A program made the translations under genes and the position numbers. Below are positions 1 through 11,558 of a stretch of 64,000 nucleotides of DNA, piece by piece. Each line of letters begins with the position of its first letter. Positions within the stretch are counted from its first letter, which is position 1. The notes under the pieces were generated by a model. The model had not been told where the DNA came from, made no database searches, and saw only the letters and a program-made list of their open reading frames with translations. Origin of the DNA: Excoecaria cochinchinensis (taxonomy: Eukaryota > Streptophyta > Magnoliopsida > Malpighiales > Euphorbiaceae); NCBI GenBank assembly GCA_947683425.1, contig CANTUQ010000009.1, positions 11,051,001-11,115,000 on the forward strand, written 5' to 3'.

Positions 1-664
1 CTTCCGTCAATAAATCCCAGTCCTCCTAGGTTCGGCGATCAAGCCCATGGTACCAATCTACTGCCGGGCCAGTCAAACTCAAGCAAAAGTACTCAATTTT
101 TTGCTTTTTTGTCAAAGTGGTGCCCTTCATCACCAGCGAGTACTGCTTTATATGCGCCATGGGGTCGGAAGTACCGTCAAACTTCGGAACATCCGACATT
201 TTAAAGTTCATTGGGACTAGATCCTCTCCTTCTAACTCCTTGTCTTTCGGGTTCATTCCTCGACCCTTTGTTAGCATTCTTGTCATTGCTTCAAATTTCC
301 CCTCCATCTTTTTCCAGATGGCTGCTTCAACTTGAGGGGCTTTCCCCTTCTCAGACATACGCTCCTCATATTCTTCATCTTCCCAATCATCATATAGCCT
401 TAGGACTGGTCTTCCCCTTTGTCCCCCTGAGGTAGTTGCTCTTAGGTTTACAGGTGGCATGCGAATTTTCTCTTGGGGGTCTTCTCTGACCTCTCCCCTT
501 TCATTATTTCTCATAGGAGGAGGTGGTGGGTTCTGCAGGGCCGCTTTCTGACCCAAAGTGGCCATCATTGCCATCATACGGTTCTCAAATTCTTCAAGCC
601 TTCGGCCAACTTACTCTGCTATCATTGCCCTAGTGGCATCTGCCCCTCTTGGTGAGTTTGCCAT
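1..664 (-). pseudogene. Tat/Ogre-like Ty3/Gypsy gag, partial, decayed
   Basis: Reads leftward from an ATG at 662-664 and leaves the window. The N-terminus (MANSPRGADATRAM...) resembles the gag start of the related copy at 30028. A proline run and an acidic linker follow. The capsid-core region is recognisable by VPKFDGTSDP, a typical start of the plant retrotransposon gag domain, and by a WYHGL motif near its end. Two in-frame stops break it: TAA at 611-613 and TAG at 26-28, with homologous coding continuing past each. Gag would form the virus-like particle. The 5' leader lies to its right, interrupted by the Copia insertion. Tat/Ogre lineage is inferred from the leader, primer site and the paired copy. 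Confidence 0.75.
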
Positions 665-1349
665 TTTTTCGGGTAAAGAAAACTGAGTTGAAGTAGCATA
701 GCTGGTTTCGGAAGAAGTGTCCGGATACTCCACCCTTTCTGGTAACTCGAAGAATGGATTTCTGCGTAGTCGCCCTCGAGACCCTCTTGTCCACCTAGGT
801 GAATCTATGATGGCTAAAAAACACAAAGGGTCAGGATGATGCATGAATGTGCTAAGATGCATGATCGTGCTATGCAACACTTAAAAATCACATGCAAGCA
901 CATAGGTCCTTCCAACCTTATTGCCCCCACACACGAGGCCATAGTCTCTTTCCTAGGTGGGCTTGATCCATGGGTTAACAGGGAACCCTATGGATGCGCA
1001 TGGTGCACGGTATTATGGTATTATGTCCAATACAAAATGATCCATATAGCAGGCAAGGTATTATGGTTCATACCATCTAGGGAGAGTATCTATTGCCATT
1101 ACATGAGCTTTGGTCAAAGGTGGTGTTGCTTTAGGGCTACCCAAGCATGGTCCCTGCCAACGGGTCTAGCTCATCACGAGCATAATGACCGATTGGGTCA
1201 CCATTTAATATACCATGATGGTACGAGGCTTGGGCTGGTGATTATCCTTAACACTTCCCTACATTGAGTGAACGTAGAGTCGTGCTTCGGGAACGCACCG
1301 GGGCTGAAAGAGGGACCAAACTAGCGTAGATCTAAGGCTCTAATGAGAT
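665..1349 (-). other. 5' leader of the Tat-like element, proximal part
   Basis: Non-coding. About 890-1350 is clearly similar to 30380-30990 in the second Tat-like copy, including the stretch around tgggcttgatccatgggtta. It belongs to one leader that resumes at 10493 after the Copia insertion. Plus-strand ORFs here look like chance readings. Confidence 0.65.
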
Positions 1350-1354
1350 GCAAT

Positions 1355-3039
1355 TGATGGAATATGACATGAAATGAATATGATAATTACGCAGCGGAAA
1401 AACATAATAAAAATCATACATGCCAAGCAATTCCATGACAAGAATCGAAACATGCACTTTTAGGGTTTTTAAACTTACAACTTTAAATGCCAATTCCAAA
1501 TTGAATTTGATGATGACCAGCAACTAAGATGAGTTTGTCCACCTTTGATCTTCACCACCAATGCCAAGGAACAACCTTTACGCCAATCCTCTCTATGTTC
1601 ACACACACAATTGCAAGCTAGGCTTAAAACCGAGATTGCTAGCTCTCAATAAATTAGTATTGTGTAAAGGGTAAGGATTGAAGCTACAAGCTTTTGTCTT
1701 GCACTTCTATTTGATGCTTTTAATGCCTAATCACACAAGAAAGCAAGAAAGAATTCTTCTCCTTGTCAATTTCGGCCAAGAGGAAAAACCATAACGTTTT
1801 CTCTCCTTTTCTTCCCATAAAAACCGAAACTCTCCTCCTTCTCATCTCTTTTAATCCTTATCTCCTATTGAATTTTAAAACCTTAAGATATATCTCAATC
1901 AAACAAATCACTTAATCTGATTTAAAAGCTATTAGGATTTAATGCTCAATTAACTTAATCAATATAATTAATTAATTGAAATTAAACCATGTGGGCCGAA
2001 TATATCCTCTCTCATGGACCAAGGTCCAATAGCACTTTTAATACCCTTTACATACATTAATTTGACTTTAATTAAAAGCCCAAATTAATGCCCAATACAT
2101 TATTTAAATATTTTAAGCCCAATACTTTGTGTGCGATCCTATAGGTCCATTTAATGTTGGCAATGAATTAATGAATTAATTCAAAGGCTATATATATTCT
2201 CTAGCAAGATATTATAGCGTTCCAAATTAAATGAAAATGCAAATGGCATTTAGTGACCTAATGCAATTTTGCATAGTCCCTTACCCATAAATATCAGAAT
2301 TAATATAAGGCATGGAACTAGTCATCCTTATATGTAAGTTAATTCCTTTCTTGATATTCCAGTGACACTGAACTCTCAGATAAATAATGGTTACTCATTA
2401 TTTCATCTCGGTATGGCCATACACTTCTCAGTTCACTAATCAAGTGGCCGATGATATTTTCTCTCTTATAGAGAGGGGTAATCCCTTCACTTCTCTCATG
2501 CTCTCTGACATGAATCAATGTATACCCAAGCATACCCATACTTGTCACTCTATTACGAGCACGTTAGGTGTATGTCAAAGCACACAGTAATTCATAAAGA
2601 GTTTCATAGAGATTTCAGGTCTAAGAACTCCGATACAAAACTTGCATATGAGAAACACTTATGACTCATACCATGTAGTGTTCTCATGAACGGATCGAAT
2701 CCAGATACCATGTTCTCAACATGTATCTATGATCTCTGATTGACACTCTTGTCCTTATGTTCCGTAAGACCGAACCCAACTTATCAGAGAGAGCATACTA
2801 GTCTTAATTCATTTGTTATTCCCATAATAATGACTGACTAGGGATATTTATAATGAAGTCTCATATGTTTCAAGGTCTTACAACCATGTGCCTCACACAT
2901 GATAACTTAAACCAAAACAACATTCTTGGATAGTTCTATCAATTGATATGCACAGGAATTCAATGGATAAAACAAATGCCTCATTTATTAGCTAAAATGT
3001 TTTTATTACAATGTATTGGGGCTAGGGCTAACACTAACA
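1355..3039 (-). repeat. Copia 3' LTR
   Basis: 1685 bp. In element orientation it starts TGTTAGTGTTAGCCC and ends ...ATTCCATCA, so the TG...CA ends are intact. It matches 8803-10487 almost base for base. No gene; small ORFs inside it are duplicated in the other LTR only because the LTRs are duplicated. Confidence 0.95.
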
Positions 3040-3052
3040 ATCTCCCACTAGC
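3040..3052 (-). promoter_or_regulatory. Copia polypurine tract
   Basis: On the minus strand the sequence GCTAGTGGGAGAT directly precedes the 3' LTR. This is the usual plant Copia plus-strand priming tract, lying between the pol stop codon and the LTR. Confidence 0.85.
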
Positions 3053-3053
3053 A

Positions 3054-5627
3054 CTAGTCCCAATTGGGCATAGCCCTCAGACCGAATGCTCTCAAATGAG
3101 CTTCGTGCAGATTTGGACGCAACTGTTTTGTCAAAGGATCTGCTACATTATTTTCACTTGCTATCTTGCTAACCTTGACGTCCCCACGATCAATGATTTC
3201 TCTGATCAGGTGGTACCTCCTGAGTATGTGTTTGGATTTCTGGTGTGACCGGGGCTCCTTGGCCTGTGCAATGGCCCCGTTGTTGTCACAAAAAATTTCT
3301 AATGGATCTAGGGTGCTTGGGACCACTCCTAATCCAGAAATGAAATTTCTAATCCAAACAGCCTCTTTTGCAGCCTCACTCGCTGCAATATACTCAGATT
3401 CTGTAGTTGAGTCGGTGACGGTCTCTTGCTTTGAGCTTCTCCAGCTGACAGCACCACCGTTTAAAATAAAAACAAATCCAGATTGCGATCTTGAGTCCTG
3501 AGTGCTGGTTTGAAAAGCAGCATCGGCATAGCCTTGTATGACGAGCTCTTCCTGACCACCATACACCAAGAAGTGATCCTTAGTCCTTCGTAGGTACTTT
3601 AGAATCCCTTTTACAGCAGACCAGTGCTTTTCACCCGGGTCTTGCTGAAACCTACTGGTTATACTCAGTGCATGAGCAACATCCAACCTAGTACATAACA
3701 TAGCGTACATTATAGATCCAATAGCAGATGCATATGGGATTCTACTCATGTTGTCCCTTTCCTCTTTGGTTTTAGGGCACTGTTCTTTAGTCAAAAGAAC
3801 TCCCAAAGCCAAAGGTATGTACCCTTTCTTTGAGTCTCCCATACTAAAACGCCTTAGTACTTTGTCTATGTACTTTTCTTGACTTAGTCCCAAAAGCCGA
3901 TTCGATCTGTCTCTATAGATCCGAATACCAAGTATTGTCTCAGCTTCTCCTAAGTCTTTCATCGAGAAACATTTCCCCAACCATTGCTTAACCATTTGCA
4001 ATGTTGGAATGTCATTCCCAATGAGAAGGATGTCGTCCACATATAGGACCAAAAATACTACTATGCTCCCACTAACCTTCTTGTACACACAAGGCTCATC
4101 TTCGTTCTTGATGAAGTCAAATTCTTTGACTGCCTCATCAAAACGAAGATTCCAACTTCGTGATGCTTGCTTTAAACCATAAATGGATTTCTGAAGCTTG
4201 CAAACCTTCTTAGGATGCTTGGGATTGACAAAACCCTCAGGCTGTGTCATATACACCTCCTCTAGTAAATTTCCATTGAGGAAAGCAGTTTTGACATCCA
4301 TTTGCCATATCTCATAATCATGATATGCAGCTATGGCAAACAAGATCCTAATGGATTTGAGCATGACTATAGGCGAAAAGGTTTCATCATAGTCTACACC
4401 ATGAGTTTGTCGAAAACCTTTTGCTACTAGTCTACCTTTGTAGGTCTTATCAGCTTTGAGTTTAAATAGCCACTTGCATTCAATTACCTTAGCACCTTCC
4501 GGTGGATCAACCAAGGTCCAAATCTGGTTATCGTACATTGATTGCATCTCGGATTTCATGGCTTCAAGCCAATTTTTCGAGTCTGGGCTTTCAATAGCTT
4601 CTCGGTAGGTAGTAGGATCCTCATGATCTACTAACTCAATAGTGTCACTGTCGGTGATTAGAAATCCATATCTCTGAATCTCCTGACGTACCCTACCGGA
4701 CCTTCTAGGTACTTGTGTAATGGGTTCTTGTTCCACAAGTGGTTGTGAACTTGATCCCATTTCCAACTCATCCTCTATAGGAATTTGTGGCGCTTGAATT
4801 TCTCCAAGTTCTACTTTACTCCCACTATCTTTCTTGAGAAGGAACTCCTTTTCCAAGAAAACAGCCTTACGAGCAACAAATACTTTGTTCTCGGCTTGTG
4901 AGTAAAAATAGTATCCCTTTGTTTCTTTGGGATAACCCACAAATAAGCAAACATTGGATTTGGACTCTAGTTTGTCAGATGTTAATTTCTTAACATGTGC
5001 TTCACAGCCCCAAATCCTAAGAAATGACATATTGGGTTCTTTCCCAGTCCATACCTCGTATGGTGTCTTCTCAACTGCTTTAGTTGGAGTACGGTTTAGT
5101 AGAAATGCAGCAGTTTCTAATGCATAGCCCCAAAAAGAGATAGGAAGATTTGCTTGACTCATCATAGATCGAACCATGTCTAATAGAGTTCGATTTCTCC
5201 TTTCGGACACACCATTCCATTGTGGTGTTCCAGGAGGAGTGAGCTGTGAAATAATACCACATTCTTTTAGATGACTGTCAAACTCTTGGCTTAAGTATTC
5301 GCCACCTCTATCAGATCGAATGGCTTTTATACTTTTGCCAAGTTGTTTTTCTACTTCGTTCTTAAACACTTTGAATTTCTCAAAAGTTTCAGATTTATAC
5401 TTCATTAGATAGACATAGCCATATCTACTGAAGTCATCTATGAACGTTACGAAGTAGCTAAAACCACCTCTAGCTTGTGTACTTAATGGTCCACATACAT
5501 CGGTATGTATTAGTTCCAATAAGCCATTAGTCCTCTCACTTTTCTTATTAAAAGGACTTTTTGTCATTTTTCCATGCAAACATGGCTCGCATGTATCATA
5601 AGACTCTAAGTCGAATGACCCAAGTAC
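3054..5627 (-). CDS. pol: Copia pol: integrase, reverse transcriptase, RNase H
   Basis: The open frame continues directly from the gag-protease frame after a TGA at 5628-5630, so this is the rest of one polyprotein. The first ATG is internal to the integrase region. Counting from the TTG at 5579, the integrase triad is D27, D90 and E126, with the canonical 35-residue gap between the last two. Conserved RT segments follow: LVAKGFRQ, MDVKTAFLNG, KSIYGLKQ and the catalytic YVDD. RNase H follows with the conserved TTESEY and a CDNNGAI motif. The frame ends 14 bp from the LTR. No other stop or frameshift is seen. It would copy and integrate the element if translated, but it needs stop readthrough or repair of the upstream TGA. 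Confidence 0.93.
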   Translation of the reverse strand, partial: VLGSFDLESYDTCEPCLHGKMTKSPFNKKSERTNGLLELIHTDVCGPLSTQARGGFSYFVTFIDDFSRYGYVYLMKYKSETFEKFKVFKNEVEKQLGKSIKAIRSDRGGEYLSQEFDSHLKECGIISQLTPPGTPQWNGVSERRNRTLLDMVRSMMSQANLPISFWGYALETAAFLLNRTPTKAVEKTPYEVWTGKEPNMSFLRIWGCEAHVKKLTSDKLESKSNVCLFVGYPKETKGYYFYSQAENKVFVARKAVFLEKEFLLKKDSGSKVELGEIQAPQIPIEDELEMGSSSQPLVEQEPITQVPRRSGRVRQEIQRYGFLITDSDTIELVDHEDPTTYREAIESPDSKNWLEAMKSEMQSMYDNQIWTLVDPPEGAKVIECKWLFKLKADKTYKGRLVAKGFRQTHGVDYDETFSPIVMLKSIRILFAIAAYHDYEIWQMDVKTAFLNGNLLEEVYMTQPEGFVNPKHPKKVCKLQKSIYGLKQASRSWNLRFDEAVKEFDFIKNEDEPCVYKKVSGSIVVFLVLYVDDILLIGNDIPTLQMVKQWLGKCFSMKDLGEAETILGIRIYRDRSNRLLGLSQEKYIDKVLRRFSMGDSKKGYIPLALGVLLTKEQCPKTKEERDNMSRIPYASAIGSIMYAMLCTRLDVAHALSITSRFQQDPGEKHWSAVKGILKYLRRTKDHFLVYGGQEELVIQGYADAAFQTSTQDSRSQSGFVFILNGGAVSWRSSKQETVTDSTTESEYIAASEAAKEAVWIRNFISGLGVVPSTLDPLEIFCDNNGAIAQAKEPRSHQKSKHILRRYHLIREIIDRGDVKVSKIASENNVADPLTKQLRPNLHEAHLRAFGLRAMPNWD

Positions 5628-7016
5628 TCAAGTTTTGTGGAGTCTTGAAATGCGGTTTTCGTTTGTATGTCCTAAACGACAATGCCAGAAGTAAGTAGGG
5701 TTCAATTCGTTTGATTTAACCCTCTTTGTATTAATGTTGTATATGGACTCTCTATTTTGTAGATCAAGGATATAAAGGCCATTTTCCAACATGGCATTGC
5801 CATATGAAATGCCTTGGCGACGAATATGAGCATTGCCATTTTTAATAACAAAATCAAATTCATCCAAATCCAACAATGAAACTGAAATAATGTTTCTGCT
5901 CATAGCAGGTACATAATAACAATTTTTCAAAACTAAACAAAGTCCGGAAGGTAAAGTGAGTTGATAGTCGCCTATCTCCATGGCAGCAACTCGTGCTCCA
6001 TTCCCCACACGGAGGTTCACTTCATTCTTCCCAAGTAACCGCCTATTTCTTAGCCCCTGCACATTAGAACAAATGTGAGAACCACAATCGGTATCTAGTA
6101 CCCAAGTGGTAGAAATAGAAAGGTTAATTTCAATAACAAAAATACCTGAACTGGACGCCTTGGCTCCATTCCTTTTTTGTTCTTCCTTGAAGAGAGCGCA
6201 ATTCTTCTTCCAATGCCCTATTTTGTTGCAATGGAAGCAAGTGCTCTCGCTCTCCTTGGGCTTTTGCGCCTTGGGCTTGGATTGGGCCTGAGGTGCACTC
6301 CCATTTGACTTGAACCGAGCCAGGTCATTCTTGGGTTTTGCCTTTCCCTTTCCTTTTCCCTTAGCCGGTCCCTTCTTAATGCCCCCTTGAACCATCAGTA
6401 TGGGATTGGTCTTTCGAATGTTCTCTTCAGCATTCTTAAGCATCCCATTAATCTCAGTGACTGACTTGTTCATTGCATGCATGTTATAATTCATTACAAA
6501 TGGATCATAATCATCAGTCAATGATCCTAATATCAAGTCAGTGGCCAATTCCTTTGGCACTTGTACCTCAAGCTTTTCTAGAGTATCAAGATACCCTTTC
6601 ATCTTGAGTACATGTGTACTAACAGGAGTACCCGCAGCCATCTTACAGGAAATCAAGGCCTTTGTTGTCACAAATCTCTCGTGACGAGCTTGCTCTTGGA
6701 ATATCTCCTTTAGGTGCACCATGATCGCATAAGCCTCTTGGTCCATAAATTGCTTTTGCAAGTCAGGCACCATAGTGGCCAGCATCAAACAGGTCACATC
6801 ATTGGAGTCACTCTTCTTGGTCTCAAAAGTTTCCTTTTGAACCGCAGAGGCGTTCCTGCCAGGTTCATCAGGCAAGGGTGCATCCAAAACATACGACTTT
6901 TTCTCTTGCTTAAGGACTATTCTCAAGTTTCGAGACCAGTCTATGAAATTGGTGCCATTCAATTTGTCCTTTTCAAGGACCGATCGCAATGAGAAATTGT
7001 TGTTTGATGATGCCAT
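5628..7016 (-). CDS. gag: Copia gag, protease and pre-integrase region
   Basis: 462 codons from the ATG at 7014-7016, the first in frame after the leader. Residues 1-200 form the Copia gag region. Residues about 215-255 are basic and Lys/Pro-rich. A CCHC zinc knuckle, CFHCNKIGHWKKNC, lies at 260-273. The protease active-site segment near residue 308 reads D-T-D where the family has D-T/S-G, a Gly-to-Asp change expected to harm catalysis. A pre-integrase segment (HCRLGH) follows, and the frame then stops at a TGA. Sixteen codons later the same frame is open through pol, so the stop is a nonsense mutation in a single polyprotein rather than a normal gene end. Confidence 0.92.
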   Translation of the reverse strand: MASSNNNFSLRSVLEKDKLNGTNFIDWSRNLRIVLKQEKKSYVLDAPLPDEPGRNASAVQKETFETKKSDSNDVTCLMLATMVPDLQKQFMDQEAYAIMVHLKEIFQEQARHERFVTTKALISCKMAAGTPVSTHVLKMKGYLDTLEKLEVQVPKELATDLILGSLTDDYDPFVMNYNMHAMNKSVTEINGMLKNAEENIRKTNPILMVQGGIKKGPAKGKGKGKAKPKNDLARFKSNGSAPQAQSKPKAQKPKESESTCFHCNKIGHWKKNCALFKEEQKRNGAKASSSGIFVIEINLSISTTWVLDTDCGSHICSNVQGLRNRRLLGKNEVNLRVGNGARVAAMEIGDYQLTLPSGLCLVLKNCYYVPAMSRNIISVSLLDLDEFDFVIKNGNAHIRRQGISYGNAMLENGLYILDLQNRESIYNINTKRVKSNELNPTYFWHCRLGHTNENRISRLHKT

Positions 7017-8788
7017 TTTTCAATCTACAATAAAATTTAGCAAGATTAAATGAGGTCTTATTTTATAATCCCACAAACCGAATTAATATCCCTTTAAATA
7101 ATTCGCGTTAGTGATTTAAAGTGGGCCAAGATCCACTTTTCACAACAACTTATTAGTCAAGCTGAGCTTGTACACCTAACAAGTTAAGTTACTTAGGTAG
7201 GAAAAACTCCAATCATGTTTCGTACATGACTCTTGGATCAAATGGGTTAACATCTCAAGATGTTATAGCACAAACCCATTTATTAGTTGCCTAGGTCCGA
7301 GCATCCCTTTCCATGTTAAGTCCAACCTACATTCACAACCCATGCCTCACAAAGATAATCGAGCGTATCTAGGACTCCCAGTCTACGTGATCGATGATCG
7401 ATGCCTTGACATGTTTCGAATTAGGAAGGCAACTTTGTGACTTACTATTATTATTAGGGATTCATTTTATTACGGCTTACATGGCATATGCTTTGTCATC
7501 CATTTATAACATGCATATTTAAATAATTGCATAAAGTAAAGCGTGACAAACATGGGCCCAAAAACCTACAACTAAGATTCTATACTATTACATAAGAATC
7601 TTCGAGTTGGGCTTCTTTACTTCGGTGGGCTTCATCTTGACTTACAAAGTCTTCAAGTAAATTCTATTCTAAGAAATAAATGAAACTTTTACAATAATAC
7701 ATAATGGCTCACAGGCCATAATTAATCACAAAAACCCAGGGCCCATGAATGCACCATGCATATCCATTCATCACACCAAACAAGCAAATTAATATACATA
7801 TCATTCATGGATCAAACAAAGTCCAATTTTAATTAAATTAGCCAAGCCCATTAATGGAAATTGTGTACTTGAACCTTTAAGAGATGACCCTATAATGGGC
7901 CTAGGCCGAGGCCCAATGGACTAAATCCTCTTATTGAATAAGTTCTCTTAAAAGCCCAAAACACAAACTAGTTAGATTTGTGCTATAAATCAACTCTAGT
8001 ATAATTTCCAATTTTGCCATTTTTAATTTTATGTCATACTGCCCATAAACATTAAAAATACATATAATATGTACCGACATGAATTAAAAAAAAAAAAAAC
8101 ATGAAGAACATATATATGATACACGGCATACATATAAAAACAAACAAACAACAAAACTAGTTGTTTAATTCTTATGTGATGCCACAAAAATGCACAAATA
8201 CTTAAATCAATTTTATGAGTCATTTAATAATTCAAATAAGGTCATAAAAATGATTTAATATATTGTACCAATATGATCTAAATGTGTTTTTACCATTTTA
8301 ATCAAATCAAAACAAACAATGTTGATTAAACATGTAACAAACACAAACTAGTCATTGTTTTAAGTGATATTAAAATTAATCAATTAAATTGTCATGGACC
8401 AGAATTAAAACCAAATTTTAAAAATGTCCAGACCTGATATTTAATCTTTAAAATCACTTACAAACATGCCAAAAACGTTTTTACATTTAATATTCAAAAC
8501 TAGTTGTTAAACTAACAATTAACATGCCAAAAGCACCTAGTTTTAATATTAACATATACCATCAGGTATTATCAATTAAATATGACAAATAAAAGCTCCT
8601 AGAACATCTTAGGACATTATATTAACATGTCATATTAATTATAATACCTATCTAATCAATTAAAATCGTTTTTACACCAAAACAATGCAAAAAACTCAAA
8701 ACATAAAATTTCAGCATTGCATGTATTAAAAGTAACGATTTTTAATTAATTATTTCATGCATCTAAAGCACTAAAATAAGCATGTTTA
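7017..8788 (-). other. Copia 5' leader
   Basis: About 1.77 kb of AT-rich non-coding DNA between primer site and gag start, with a poly-A run near 8086. No long ORF. It would hold packaging and dimerisation signals, but none can be placed by eye. Confidence 0.8.
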
Positions 8789-8801
8789 GGCTCTGATACC
8801 A
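8789..8801 (-). promoter_or_regulatory. Copia primer binding site (initiator-Met tRNA)
   Basis: The minus strand reads TGGTATCAGAGCC, complementary to the 3' end of plant initiator-Met tRNA. One base separates it from the 5' LTR. It fixes the element's orientation. Confidence 0.95.
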
Positions 8802-8802
8802 C

Positions 8803-10487
8803 TAATGGAATATGACATGAAATGAATATGATAATTACGCAGCGGAAAAACATAATAAAAATCATACATGCCAAGCAATTCCATGACAAGAATCGAAACA
8901 TGCACTTTTAGGGTTTTTAAACTTACAACTTTAAATGCCAATTCCAAATTGAATTTGATGATGACCAGCAACTAAGATGAGTTTGTCCACCTTTGATCTT
9001 CACCACCAATGCCAAGGAACAGCCTTTACGCCAATCCTCTCTATGTTCACACACACAATTGCAAGCTAGGCTTAAAACCGAGATTGCTAGCTCTCAATAA
9101 ATTAGTATTGTGTAAAGGGTAAGGATTGAAGCTACAAGCTTTTGTCTTGCACTTCTATTTGATGCTTTTAATGCCTAATCACACAAGAAAGCAAGAAAGA
9201 ATTCTTCTCCTTGTCAATTTCGGCCAAGAGGAAAAACCATAACGTTTTCTCTCCTTTTCTTCCCATAAAAACCGAAACTCTCCTCCTTCTCATCTCTTTT
9301 AATCCTTATCTCCTTTTGAATTTTAAAACCTTAAGATATATCTCAATCAAACTAATCACTTAATCTGATTTAAAAGCCATTAGGATTTAATACTCAATTA
9401 ACTTAATCAATATAATTAATTAATTGAAATTAAACCATGTGGGCCGAATATATCCTCTCTCATGGACCAAGGTCCAATAGCACTTTTAATACCCTTTACA
9501 TACATTAATTTGACTTTAATTAAAAGCCCAAATTAATGCCCAATACATTATTTAAATATTTTAAGCCCAATACTTTGTGTGCGATCCTATAGGTCCATTT
9601 AATGTTGGCAATGAATTAATGAATTAATTCAAAGGCTATATATATTCTCTAGCAAGATATTATAGCATTCCAAATTAAATGAAAATGCAAATGGCATTTA
9701 GTGACCTAATGCAATTTTGCATAGTCCCTTACCCATAAATATCAGAATTAATATAAGGCATGGAACTAGTCATCCTTATATGTAAGTTAATTCCTTTCTT
9801 GATATTCCAGTGACACTGAACTCTCAGATAAATAATGGTTACTCATTATTTCATCTCGGTATGGCCATACACTTCTCAGTTCACTGATCAAGTGGCCGAT
9901 GATATTTTCTCTCTTATAGAGAGGGGTAATCCCTTCACTTCTCTCATGCTCTCTGACATGAATCAATGTATACCCAAGCATACCCATACTTGTCACTCTA
10001 TTACGAGCACGTTAGGTGTATGTCAAAGCACACAGTAATTCATAAAGAGTTTCATAGAGATTTCAGGTCTAAGAACTCCGATACAAAACTTGCATATGAG
10101 AAACACTTATGACTCATACCATGTAGTGTTCTCATGAACGGATCGAATCCAGATACCATGTTCTCAACATGTATCTATGATCTCTGATTGACACTCTTGT
10201 CCTTATGTTCCGTAAGACCGAACCCAACTTATCAGAGAGAGCATACTAGTCTTAATTCATTTGTTATTCCCATAACAATGACTGACTAGGGATATTTAGA
10301 ATGAAGTCTCATATGTTTCAAGGTCTTACAACCATGTGCCTCACACATGATAACTTAAACCGAAACAACATTCTTGGATAGTTCTATCAATTGATATGCA
10401 CAGGAATTCAATGGATAAAACAAATGCCTCATTTATTAGCTAAAATGTTTTTATTACAATGTATTGGGGCTAGGGCTAACACTAACA
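8803..10487 (-). repeat. Copia 5' LTR
   Basis: 1685 bp, nearly identical to 1355-3039. Its internal terminus is TA instead of CA in element orientation, a point change beside the primer site. The outer end is followed by the GCAAT target duplication. It should carry the element promoter; no confident TATA box was assigned. Confidence 0.95.
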
Positions 10488-10492
10488 GCAAT

Positions 10493-10597
10493 GCAGTTTG
10501 AAAGAAGGTGAAATTTTTAAATTAAAACTCAATTATAATTTTTAATCAAGGTACTTTCGAATCGAAGTCTCGAATAAGTCCCCAGTGGAGTTGCCAC
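10493..10597 (-). promoter_or_regulatory. Tat-like leader remainder and candidate primer site
   Basis: The leader resumes here after the Copia insertion. On the minus strand 10579-10597 reads as an AGTGGCAACTCCACTGGGGA-type block, matching GTGGCGACTCCACTGGGG in the second copy (31081-31098). This is the type of site seen beside 5' LTRs of plant Tat/Ogre-like elements; the priming tRNA was not determined. Confidence 0.6.
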
Positions 10598-11480
10598 TGT
10601 GACGCGAGCCGAACCTCATTTCCTCCCGAGGGCCCGCTTTAGGGTGATCAGGAGAGGTTCATAAAACTTTTAACGTATTTACAAGTGCATCTATTTTGGG
10701 CAACAATGAGGTTTCTTGGAGTCGCCACCCAATAGAACATTGGGAAAGGTCGTCTAGCCTCAGCGAGCCTAAAATGGCTCATACATATTATTCTTGAGCT
10801 AACCAGAGAGATCTTGGAGGCCTCTGCCTCTACCCCCTGGAGCCTAGTATTTGTAAATTTCAGTCTTTTGGTGAGACTCAAGAGGTGTCTTGGAAGTCCT
10901 AGACCTCTCGCCTCATTGAGCCCCAAAGACCAGAGTGAGTTCGGGACTTCTCATTTATTTGTACCTTGATTAATATTATGATTAAGTTTTGAATTTATTG
11001 TTTCACCAACTTTCCACACGATGCATTTAATTAAGGCGCAATCATTCACGTCAAAAGCAATAAATAAAGCATTATTAAAATAAACATCCTCAAAATAAAT
11101 TACAATAAAACTAGGGGCGGAATACAACCCCCATTATAAAAACAATATATAAATCATACAGAAAATGGGATATTCATTGGAGTGAGGACATTGGTCCTGC
11201 CATGCATATTTGTTACAAACTGATTTTAAGAAATGTCAATTTTATTGGTTAAAAATAGGACATTGGTCCACAGCTTTTGAGAAAATTCCAAATTAATTAC
11301 TATAAAATATTTGGCCCTTTTCACTTTAATGACATTGAAATAATCTTAATAATAACATGAATAAAAAGCAAGGGTGAAGAAAGAACCCGTATAGAGATCC
11401 TCAGATTGGCTCCACCATCATCATTTACAAACTCCAGTTCCAAATGGTCAGAAAATAACTCATAGGAATAAACATGTCAG
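10598..11480 (-). repeat. LTR-like region of the Tat-like element, partial
   Basis: Starts TGTGACGCG on the plus strand and aligns with the start of the LTR at 31099. Similarity continues through paired landmarks (two 'ggacattggtcc' motifs) to about 11480, where the copies diverge. The outer LTR end, expected as a TGTAGACACC-like start, was not found, so the LTR is probably truncated or recombined here. Confidence 0.6.
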
Positions 11481-11558
11481 TGTCAAAATTGGTGAATAAA
11501 GTAAAGAAAGGAAAATAATAGGAAATTTTAAAAGAAATGAGTTACAAGATAAAGGTAA

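Larger units (their letters stand above)
1355..10487 (-). mobile_element. Near-complete Ty1/Copia LTR retrotransposon
   Basis: A 9133-bp element, transcribed leftward. Its two LTRs are each 1685 bp (1355-3039 and 8803-10487). It is flanked by a 5-bp target duplication GCAAT (1350-1354 and 10488-10492). It has a 13-base initiator-Met primer site, a long leader, gag-protease, then integrase-RT-RNase H, and a purine tract next to the 3' LTR. Integrase before RT defines Copia. By eye the LTRs differ at about eleven sites, so the insertion is recent. A single TGA stop and a changed protease residue probably disable it in cis. The insertion lies in the leader of a Tat-like element; the paralogue near 30990 shows the joined target. 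The Copia lineage was not determined; the LTR length would suit the Tork/Angela group. Confidence 0.95.

Noticed and set aside
836..1267. A 143-codon plus-strand ORF
   Set aside because: It lies in the leader of a minus-strand element, has no recognisable domain, and is broken in the paralogous leader near 30400-30900.
5628..5630. The Copia TGA as a programmed readthrough site separating gag from pol
   Set aside because: It lies between the pre-integrase region and the integrase, not after gag, and plant Copia elements normally use one frame. A private nonsense mutation is simpler, though recoding is not excluded without other copies.
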